Source: Silene noctiflora (taxonomy: Eukaryota > Streptophyta > Magnoliopsida > Caryophyllales > Caryophyllaceae). Taken from it: 29,551 bases of DNA. The notes below the pieces were generated by a model, which was not told the DNA's origin, searched no databases, and saw only the letters and a program-made list of their open reading frames with translations. Location of the stretch: positions 20,880-50,430 of the forward strand of contig VHZZ01005648.1 in NCBI GenBank assembly GCA_009801015.1, read 5' to 3'. This document shows, piece by piece, positions 21,527 to 29,551 of this stretch. Position numbers and translations under genes: made by a program. Within the stretch, counting starts at the first letter, position 1. Each line of letters opens with the position of its first letter.

Positions 21527-21538
21527 TTTCCCGCCAAA
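21527..21538 (-). promoter_or_regulatory. E2F-type site upstream of NAP1-A
   Basis: The minus strand reads TTTGGCGGGAAA, a close match to the E2F/DP consensus, about 235 bp upstream of the ATG and 120 bp upstream of the TATA box. S-phase control would suit a histone chaperone. No equivalent is visible upstream of copy B. Confidence 0.6.
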
Positions 21539-21588
21539 TAAATACCCTCAATCTTTCCCCACAAAACAAATTCTAAATTAACACACAA

Positions 21589-21742
21589 GTATCCGTCTTA
21601 AGCTTAAAACGGATTAAGTAATGACCCATTTGCATAGATAGGACAACGAGCTTGTTATTCCAGGATATTTTCTTTTTGTCTTGTCCTTACAAGTGGATAA
21701 TACTTGACCTGTCTTAACTTAAGACAGATATATCCTGCTTAA
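21589..21742. mobile_element. MITE with cgtcttaag ends between the NAP1 copies
   Basis: The left end tatccgtcttaagcttaaaa pairs with the right end cttaacttaagacagatata, with a 110-bp interior. A fragment with related words (tttaagacgagagtcagac) occurs near 508-540. Confidence 0.55.
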
Positions 21743-21819
21743 AAAAGACTTATTGTCCTCGCAAAGTTGCTAAATTTCATTTGTTTACAAGTTTCTACAC
21801 ATAGTCACACACTTAAGCC

Positions 21820-22037
21820 CAAATGCTGAATAAAGCTAAATTGAGCTAAATTAAGTTAAATTAGGCTTAATTGAATTGGAATTTGTTCTTTTTTTTTTTT
21901 TTTTTTTTAATTTCAGCTTTATTCGGTTCAGTTTAACTTATCTATTTACAAATCGACTTTTATATTTTAGTTCAGTTCAACTATTCTAGGTTCAGTTCAA
22001 TTCAGTTTAGCTCTTTTCAACCAAAAAGAACATAATC
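21820..22037. mobile_element. Fourth copy of the 'gttctttt' small element, interrupted by poly(T)
   Basis: Starts near aagcccaaatgctgaataaagc with agctaaattgagctaaatt words, has a T run at about 21888-21909, then ttcagttcaactattc words and ends caaccaaaaagaac. Boundaries are approximate. From 22040 to 22720 I see only AT-rich sequence. Confidence 0.45.
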
Positions 22038-22885
22038 AAATAAAGTCGAAAAAAATAGAGCCTTACTCGGAAAAACGATTTTCAAATGGCTCTACCATAT
22101 ACTAAGATTTTGTTTAAATTAAATTTTTTAATAATCCTCCTTCAATTTTTGTTTATTTAAATCGTATGGATATTGTCTTGACGTACAACGATTTTAGACA
22201 AAAAATTGTGATGATTTAGATATGTAGTTTGTTGATTTACATTTATAATATACAAATCTTTCTAGTAATTTGTCGACGATCTTTAACAGCTTTGAATCTC
22301 CCAATCATAGCCACCGTTAATGTTATTTCTCGCAAAATCTAGTTAGTAAATTTGGGTAGAAGTTTCAAAAGTCTAGAGACAACTCTTTATAGACAATTTT
22401 GTGGAGATTATTTATTGTGTGAAACTATGCCTTAAACTTGAAATTTATTTCTCTGAACCGTGGTTTGCATGTTATCACGTATATTCTAGAATCTACGGCA
22501 TCTACCCAATAAATATTTATTTGTGGTTTCTATTCAATTATTTAATTTTGTCTTGTATCATAGATAAAACATTTATGTTTCTTTTTCTAATTTAAACCTT
22601 GAACCACTCCGTGATTCCCTACCAATACTACCATTGTCCATCATTATTAGTTTGAAAGATTATAGAATTATTTTTGTAAGATTATGCAAATGTGAGACTA
22701 TTCTAATTAAATTTTCCAAAATCATTATGTTTCTGCCTTTAGCGGTTGGCACCAGATCACCTGACCCCTAAACTTATTCTCTCCTGAAATTCCTCGTATT
22801 TGCTGGATATTCATGTCCTGGTCTCCCCTTTGATTAGCATAATTTATAATGATGTTTATGATTGAAATGCTCTTCAAATTGTTAG

Positions 22886-22946
22886 AGAACATAATCCAAT
22901 TAATCCAAATATTATTCACCAAATCCGTACTGAAACTCATCGAATT
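22886..22946. repeat. Left member of a direct repeat flanking NAP1-B
   Basis: agaacataatccaattaat (22886-22904) is identical at 26848-26866. Looser similarity continues (attattcacc...gaaactcatc). Confidence 0.65.
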
Positions 22947-22958
22947 ATAAAATGCTAG

Positions 22959-23195
22959 GTGAAGTCACAGTATTTTCTATTTTTGTGTTTGGGAGCGGGG
23001 ATTCTTGTGGTTACTATCAGAACACGGTCATTGGGGTTCACCGCACAGGGACCAGCTTTACGACCCATGGCAAGCATTGGTGGAAGAGAGTCAAGAGACT
23101 ACACTCGACAGGGTCAGTTGATTGTGCCCCGACTGAAAGCCAGTACCTGTGATCCAGAGGTGACGAGTTGGCTTATATGCAATAACACAATTTAG
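22959..23195 (+). pseudogene. Unidentified GC-richer coding-like segment, 78 codons
   Basis: An open frame whose composition is clearly less AT-rich than its surroundings from about 22990 to 23165. It contains GAGILVVTIRTRSLGF, RPMASIGGRES and IVPRLKASTCDPEVTSW. The segment has a splice-acceptor-like start (tttttgtgtttgggag) and an internal donor-like CCAGAG|GTGACG. I do not recognise a family. It could be a captured or orphan exon of another gene, or a chance ORF. It lies just beyond the 3' end of the region shared by the two NAP1 copies. Confidence 0.3.
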
Positions 23196-23405
23196 TACAT
23201 CAAAATTGTCACTCAATAATCAATATACTTCATGAAACCCATTTCGCTATGGCGTATAGATTATAGAATCGGATCACAAGTTAGGGACTNTAGAAGATTA
23301 AGAAGTAACGACAGCAAAATAAACCCAAAGACATGAGACTCATTAATTGAATATCACAAATCAGCATCACACACCCCTCGTTTCCTCTAAGCAATTTCAT
23401 TATTG

Positions 23406-23453
23406 TTACTCGCCTGACTGCTGAGCATCTCCTATCTGGGTCTTTGCATTTCC
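23406..23453 (-). pseudogene. Relict of the last NAP1 exon in copy B, CaaX box deleted
   Basis: After an acceptor (ttatgttgtag) the sequence GGAAATGCAAAG...GGAGATGCTCAGCAG matches exon 11 of copy A. It then reads TCA GGC GAG TAA, missing the codons for KPPECKQ. It is 48 bp against 72 bp in A. Because exon 10 of B stops at TAA 23682-23680, or splices out of frame via a GTAAGG, this exon cannot restore the prenylation motif. Confidence 0.7.
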
Positions 23454-23679
23454 CTACAACATAAGTTGAGTAGTTGTATCTTTTAGCAAAAATTCTTAGG
23501 AGACTATCTTCATGAGAGACCAAACAATTTAACATATAAATCGAGGAAATAATACAGTACACAAGTATTTGGGTTGATCTNGGACATGAAAATTAGTCTC
23601 ATACAAAATTCCCAGTACACTTAGCCAAAGCTTTTCAGATCTTTGTTATCTTACAGAAATGGGTGTAAATTTTCTAGCC

Positions 23680-26630
23680 TTACTTTTTGCGAGAGTTGGT
23701 TCTGTCATCATCCTCGTCTTCCTCATTGTCATTGTACTCGTCATCATCTTCCTCAGCATCCTTGTCATCTAGATCTCCCAACTCGTAAGCAGGAACAGCT
23801 TCCCCGGTAAACCACGACACAGCATGGGGAATAATTTTTCCCCTAATAGCAAACCTACATACAGAATAGAGTGGAAATTGCCCTTTAAAATATAGATAAA
23901 ACAGTCATTTTACCGAAGAAAGTGTAAACCCTCTACAAGCATACAATATAGGAAGGAAAAATATGGCAGAACTTAGAAATCCAACATAAAATTCAGCAAA
24001 AAACCAAATGCTAGACAACAGTGTTCTGACCAGAAGATTTAAGAAACAGCAACTTACCCAATATCACAGTCTCGATCCAGCAGAGCTTGTAGCTCTTCCG
24101 CCTTATCGGGAAAAAAAAAAAAATCACTACTCCATCTCAATCATAAGTTTATCTTTGATTAGAATATGCCTCACGAAAAATAAAAAAAAGCTAAACAAAT
24201 GATTAGGACGAAAGATAGTATGAATACAAAGAAACGACACTATCAAATAAGTATTCGCTTATTAAAAAGCAACAATGCAAAACTCGGTAACTCACAGCTT
24301 CTTCGTCAATTTCTTCATCATCCCCAGGGAGTTCAGGGGGACTAAAAAAGTTGAAAAAACTGGGAATAGTTTCTGTTTTCGTGACTGGCTTCGCATTCTT
24401 GGACCCCTTCTTTGCCTTCTTCAGAACCTTTTCCGTCAGACATTTCCCAGGAAACCAGTCTATTTCAGTCCTGTAAGATTACAAAATGTCAATCCATCAT
24501 CATTANTCTCCAATTCTCTGATTTCTTCAACTTCTCTGATAAGCCGAGTAGTAGTTTATAGAAGACAACAAAACACATTTATCACATAACAGCAACTACA
24601 GAATACGAACTCAAAAACAAACACGAATTTTACAAAAAAGAAAACACAAGGAAGCACAATTACCCAATCACTTTCTCGAGAGTAGGATCATCTAGTTCTT
24701 CATCAATCATGAAATATGCCTTTGTCAAAACTGAATTCTTAAAATACGGATTGGAATCAAAGAAGAATTCAAGCTTGAAACCCTCAGTAGCTTCATCATT
24801 TTTTATATCTGCATTTGGCACATCAAATCTATACCATTTGATATCATTGAGATACCTGAGGGCGTCTTTATCCTTTTCCTGAATCTGAAACCACAAACAA
24901 AGAAAGAAATTTTAAAAGTGAACAGAAAGGCAAAGGTAAGTGCATATTCTATGCTCTCCAAATAAATGTTGCATGGTGCGGTGTTCAGTTCAAGCCTTCA
25001 AGGATAGGCCGACCACCACACCATGCGTCCATGCAACAGTGTTCCATATAACATCAGACTATCGTTAACTAACGGAATCAGTCAGCATGTGATTAGTTTT
25101 CATTGCAGTGAGCCAGAACTCCGGTACTCCTTTCTCTGAAATACATAAGAATAAGGATCACTAGTTGACACAATTGTGAACTTAACTAAAGTTTCACATT
25201 TTGTTTTATAATAACCTTCAGCAAGTTTATCTACTCCTTGATCAGCTGGTTCATTAGAAACTCCATCAACTTCCACAAGCCCATTAACAATTTCATATCT
25301 CTGCACAAGTATACAAGTCTCAATGAATGGAATGACATCGATACACGTGACATAGAAGCCAGGAAGTGCTCAAAATTTCAAATTATATGCAGAAAAGAAA
25401 TCAATATATCATGGAATTTAAAGCACAGACAACCTTTCAGAGACTCGTGAAGATGCACATAAGCTGGCTGATATGTTCATTTAACATTAAGATGTGCCTG
25501 ACGGGTGTTGGCACCCTGGAAGTATTACTGGAAAGAGAAAGGGGGAGGACCAAAGGAGGGACAGGGAAGGTAGTAGGATTAAGAAAGAAAATAGTAGCGG
25601 CTAGCAGTAGTAGATGTAGGACGGAAGTGTCGGACTGCATATGAAAATAAATAGCATAACTGGCAAAAACCGTATTCAATACACACACCAATGCAAGCAA
25701 TATGAAGATAATCACTCTTTACATCTGAACGACTATATAGTTTATAGGACGATCTAATGAATGTATAGAACAAATACAGAATTTAATCCATCATGAAGGC
25801 CTAGAAGGAGTCAAGCTAACCTTAGTGAAGAGTGGTTCATACAGTTTCTGGTATTTGTTTTCAAGTGCTCTTCTCTCCTCCAAGAACTTGGCCTTTAGTT
25901 CATCATGCTCGTTCTGTAGATTAGAAGGGCATCCATAAGATAGAGAGAAAATTCAGCAACCAACAAAAAGAGGAATTTCAATTCACAAGGGTGGACAATG
26001 AGTTTTGACTTTCGACAGACTTGCAAAAAACATCAGCAAAATGGCGGTGATGCAAAAACATCTCGGTATCTCTGTATCAGTTTCGAGATCAAACCTCAAA
26101 CCATATTGAGCGATATTGGCTGAGTTTATAGTGAAAGATCAAGATCAGGTGTGACGGTCGAATTCGAGATCAAACCTCAAACCGGAATTTAATAGTATGC
26201 TTGTAGTCACAGCCAGTGCAACTGATACGACTCCAAAAGCAAGTAAAAAAAACAAGAAATGAAATGATTAAGATAGAGAAATACCTGAATCTGCTTCAAA
26301 ACCGCGACACGCATCAAAACCTTAGGCGATAAATTTTGCAGAAAAGCAGAATTCTGCATTGCAACACATCATACAAAAACATACTATCAATTTTTTGGGG
26401 AAAAAACCCGAAGACGGTAAAAATTTAGTAATTAACTTCCAATGTACTAGCATCCCTAAAAAATACCTTAATGGCTTTAAGAAGTGTCTCAGAAGTAAGA
26501 ACTGAAAACAAAAAGAAACAAAATCAACAGATGAAACCCAGAAATTCAACAAAACTCGAAATCAAAGCGAGTAAAAATTACCGTCGTCCAGATCAGACGA
26601 ATTGATAGCATTATTTTTCTTGCTGCTCAT
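23680..26630 (-). CDS. NAP1: NAP1-family nucleosome assembly protein (copy B), 10 coding exons, 335 aa, shortened C-terminus
   Basis: Exons: 26630-26582, 26501-26467, 26353-26285, 25913-25821, 25300-25216, 25135-25074, 24884-24664, 24470-24296, 24101-24058, 23854-23680. Every intron sits at the same place and phase as in copy A, so the two are tandem duplicates. Conserved blocks include ALTSETLL-like [50 protein letters not shown] and [13 protein letters not shown]. Exons 4 and 5 are roughly 77-79% identical to A in protein. There is no frameshift or internal stop. Differences: exon 3 must use an acceptor 9 bp further in, because ttaag is deleted; the acidic tail is only about 30 residues; and the frame stops at ...TNSRKK-TAA, where A splices on to its CKQQ exon. 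A shorter-tailed, unprenylated chaperone or an early pseudogene are both possible. Confidence 0.85.
24128..24220. mobile_element. Stowaway-like MITE in NAP1-B intron 8
   Basis: The left end tactccatctcaatcataag pairs with the right end aatgattaggacgaaagata followed by gta. Copy A lacks it at the matching position. Confidence 0.55.
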
Positions 26631-26705
26631 TGTGAGAAATCAGTAACTCCTAAATGTGTTTAAGATATATTAGTGGGAGAGACAAATTGAATTGCAGGAA
26701 AGCTA

Positions 26706-26716
26706 GGGTTTATATG
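26706..26716 (-). promoter_or_regulatory. TATA box of NAP1-B
   Basis: The minus strand reads ccatataaaccctag, matching the copy A core promoter (catataaaccct) and lying about 80 bp upstream of the ATG. Farther upstream there is no TTTGGCGGGAAA-type site. Confidence 0.5.
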
Positions 26717-26847
26717 GTCTGCATTTTGGGTATTATTTAAATAAAGTCTAATTCAAAGTCATTTTTAAATAAAGTCTATGATGATTACATGCTCTCCTGC
26801 AATTCCAGGTCTTTGCAGGTAGAGGCGCTGGAAAACCGAAACAATGC

Positions 26848-26930
26848 AGAACATAATCCAATTAATCGTCGAGGATCAACCTTAAAACCAACATTTATTC
26901 ACTAATTTGGTACCAAAATTCATCAATCTG
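26848..26930. repeat. Right member of a direct repeat flanking NAP1-B
   Basis: The same 19-bp word as at 22886, followed by tttattcactaatttggta and aaaattcatc, paralleling the left copy. The two are 3.96 kb apart, with NAP1-B between. Confidence 0.65.
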
Positions 26931-27170
26931 CATTCCACCTATATGACAGAACTCGCAGAAAAGCATCGGATTATTGTCTCCGAAAACAATAGGGTTATAC
27001 TTGCTCTAATCCAAAGAAGAAAAATAGATTAATTTGGTAGAAGACGGATTGGCAGTGTTTGACAGGAGACATCAGCTCTTACTCATTCCATTCACAGTCT
27101 CATTGTTCTTTGCAATCTAACAATTACTATCATTGTATTCATAGCTACTTTGACATCCTCAACGTCAACA

Positions 27171-27355
27171 AACCATCTCAATCAAAAGCTTAAGCTGATG
27201 GTTGAAGTCCACGATCGGTTTTATACTCTCATACGCTCACCTTTTGATCACACTGACTTTGATATTATGTCAAAAAAAACCATCTTTCAAGTTTCAACCA
27301 AAAGCTTAAGCTGATGGTTAGAGTTCCAAAATCGATTTTTATACTCAACCACTCA
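27171..27355. repeat. Two direct copies of an 'aaaagcttaagctgatggtt' repeat
   Basis: Copies at about 27171-27242 and 27278-27355 share aaccatct, aaaagcttaagctgatggtt, atcg(g/a)ttttatactc and a terminal ctca run. This motif is familiar from dispersed plant repeats; I cannot name the element. Confidence 0.7.
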
Positions 27356-27819
27356 ATACATACACATTCAGTAATAGTGAACTGGAGCCTGGAGGACAAT
27401 AAACTTTACCCGGTGGCGGAAACAATTCCTTACTAGTTACTACTACTGTCAACTTGGCGAAAATGATCAGAATTACTTACTGTATTTATTCTTTGAAGGG
27501 TTTAATTACCATATTATAACTCTGAATGATAAATTACAGTCGTTAACTTACCCTCTCATATTTACCTTTTATATGTAGCTCTATTTTAATTGGGAGTGAG
27601 AGTCTCTTACGTCTAAAATAAGAATTTGGTGCCGTTTAATTATAGTGCAATGATCAACTTATTACTTATGAGTGTATTCTGATCAAGTCATACTTGAAGG
27701 TATTTGCAAAGAAGTACGACGACTAAAAATGAACAAGGTGACGGATCATTAGTTAAAATGCTTGCGGATGTACTTAATCCACGAGCCTTAAATTTGATCC
27801 ATGTGAAATTGCGAATGAT

Positions 27820-27850
27820 AAAAAAAAAAAAAAATATATATATATATATT
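27820..27850. repeat. Poly(A) followed by (AT)n microsatellite
   Basis: A run of A followed by atatatatatatatat. It splits an otherwise weak open frame (27704-27961) that shows no recognisable protein. The spacer 26931-28680 otherwise holds no gene that I can support. Confidence 0.8.
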
Positions 27851-28690
27851 CAATCTTGGTGTTCAGGGAGAATTGATAGATTGGAGGAATTGGTCTCATA
27901 CGTAGAAATTTTTTGTTCTTTTCAGATTATACATCCTATTAACGAAAAGTATATTGGATGAAGTTGCATGTAATTAACTTAATTGGAAAGTCAAATAGGT
28001 CATAATCTTGGGTCCTATCTCCATGTACAAAAGTCTTAATCCCTCTTTTTATTCGGGTTTCCATTTTAGGCTATTCATACTTATAAATCTTTTCGGACTT
28101 ACACAAAAAGTTTGTAAAACCGATCTTTTAAGTAACTAATTTTTTAATTAAATGAATCATTATTGTATTTAATAAATCTGTTTTAATTACATAATAATTG
28201 TGTAAGACGACTTTATAAAAGAACATACAAATGATAAATTCCCCGGGTTCATTTTAATTTGTTCTGCAATTGTTCTTTTTAAGGAATATAATTTCTCAAC
28301 GCCGTGTTTAGCAACTTTCATTAATTAGTACTAAAACTTGAATATCACCCGAAACACGGTCGCATTTTGCTACAGTCTATGTGCTTAGTATTAGAACCGA
28401 CAAACAATGACATGACATGAAAACACAATACGAACCTGACACGAAATTAACGCGTTTGGATTGAGATCAGATGACACAAAATATAATTAAGTCGGATTAA
28501 GGTCGACTGTTCGTGACCCATCTCCTATATATAAAAGCCAAGACATTTAAGAGGCTCCTATTGGTTCCTGAAATTTAGGGATTGAGAATTTATTTTTTTT
28601 GACGCAGGAACCCATGATCTAAACATCATTTAATTACTATCTTTCTTACTTTAAATTCTCTCTCCTGATTTCCATATTAATATTAACTAG

Positions 28691-28715
28691 TTTTGTTACC
28701 CGTGAAATTCACGGG
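28691..28715. repeat. Transposon end, inverted relative to 38-70
   Basis: actagttttgttacccgtgaaattcacggg contains the hairpin cccgtgaa/ttcacggg and matches the reverse complement of the element end at 38-70. From 28716 to 29490 the sequence is AT-rich, includes several 'n' calls (28955-29170) and shows no gene. Confidence 0.5.
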
Positions 28716-29497
28716 ATGTTATGTTTCTAGTGTAATATTTTAGTGATTTAATAACCTAACATACTACGATAAACTCAACTTACGATTTTCATGTTTTAAG
28801 GGTTGTATAAAGTCAATTAGTCTTTTGTACATCAATTTATCAAAAATTATGTGCTATATAGTCGATACGAGATACCCCTGCCAAATATAAATTAACTCAA
28901 TGCAAGCTAAAATAAATTGATAATAAAGGTATTCATATAATCAAATCACACATANCTATATTATTGTTAAACAAAGATCCTCAAAGATAGAGCANCCTCA
29001 CATATTAGATATTAAAATTTCATCAACAATTCTGAAAATAACATAAAACACACNATTAGAAATGTTATGACAAAACTAACATTTCACAANCCCCNTAAAA
29101 TTGAAACTAATATACAATAATAATTTGTGGAACTAAGAANTTNAAAGCAACTACTTGAACAACAATTGGNTCATTAATGCCGAATACTTCATCTGTTAAA
29201 CAATATTATACAAAACACCTTTCAGCCATATATTTCAAAATATATACTAAGTGCTCAAAAACTATTAGTCATCCACGTTGACGTCGTCAATTTTTAGTTA
29301 GTATGAAATATATAGTTGTTTAAGCAATCCTAGTATTTCACTTCTCCCTATAGTCTTCTTTTTCCAATAAATCATACCTATAAAAAAAAGTAAGTCGTAA
29401 TAGTGGAATCTGTTTTATGCAATATTATCGTTATTAATATAAGCTTCACCTTAAATAATGAAAGAAGGATGAAATAAGAATCAAACCGTAGAGATTA

Positions 29498-29551
29498 AGG
29501 GGGCGTTTGGTTAGAGAAAGGGAAAGGGAAAGGAAATTAGAAAGGGTAAGA
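29498..29551. repeat. Start of a 'gggggcgtttggtt' dispersed element, cut by the window end
   Basis: gggggcgtttggttagagaa followed by agggaaa repeats is a typical start of small hAT-type plant repeats. The other end is outside the window. Confidence 0.4.

Noticed and set aside
23680-26630. NAP1-B as a plain dead pseudogene
   Set aside because: The reading frame is intact through ten exons with consensus splice sites, and an indel is frame-compensated; only the C-terminus is clearly changed.
27704-27961. 85-codon ORF on the plus strand
   Set aside because: Interrupted by poly(A)/(AT)n microsatellite codons, with no recognisable domain and composition like the spacer.

Overview
This is nuclear DNA from a flowering plant. 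It has long AT-rich spacers, GT-AG introns, many small inverted-repeat transposons, and two recognisable plant gene families. Repeat motifs such as Stowaway-like ends starting TACTCCCTCCGT and the 'gttcttttcgg...agctgaact' elements suggest a core eudicot, perhaps Caryophyllales. That placement is an inference from repeat flavour, not proof. Scattered single 'n' bases point to a draft assembly.

Layout: (1) 934-9882, minus strand: a C2H2 INDETERMINATE-DOMAIN (IDD) transcription factor gene with three clear exons and a candidate fourth. Its 5.1-kb second intron holds a Stowaway-like element interrupted by a GC-rich hAT-like element. The hAT-like element carries a compact mini-gene: TATA box, a 54-codon ORF with a hydrophobic C-terminus, and AATAAA. 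Its putative third intron holds a tRNA-derived SINE and a 67-bp tandem repeat. (2) 10330-14045: upstream of the IDD gene, a tandem array of about eleven 246-bp units, then an insertion and two older, diverged copies. (3) 14046-16600: spacer rich in MITEs. (4) 16740-21295, minus: NAP1-A, an eleven-exon histone chaperone gene of the NAP1 family (380 aa) with a long acidic tail, a C-terminal CKQQ prenylation box, a GC-AG last intron and an E2F-type promoter site. (5) 23680-26630, minus: NAP1-B, a head-to-tail paralogue of 335 aa. Its reading frame is intact, but it ends before the last exon, has a short acidic tail, lacks the CKQQ box and shows no E2F-type site. (6) 26720-29551: spacer with repeat fragments and ambiguous bases.

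The two NAP1 genes are a local duplication whose exon phases match one to one, and they appear to be diverging in C-terminus and promoter. NAP1 proteins chaperone H2A-H2B during nucleosome assembly, whereas IDD proteins bind DNA with SCR/SHR/DELLA partners. Nothing in the sequence links the IDD gene functionally to the NAP1 pair. All exon models are by eye from splice consensus, phase and family conservation.
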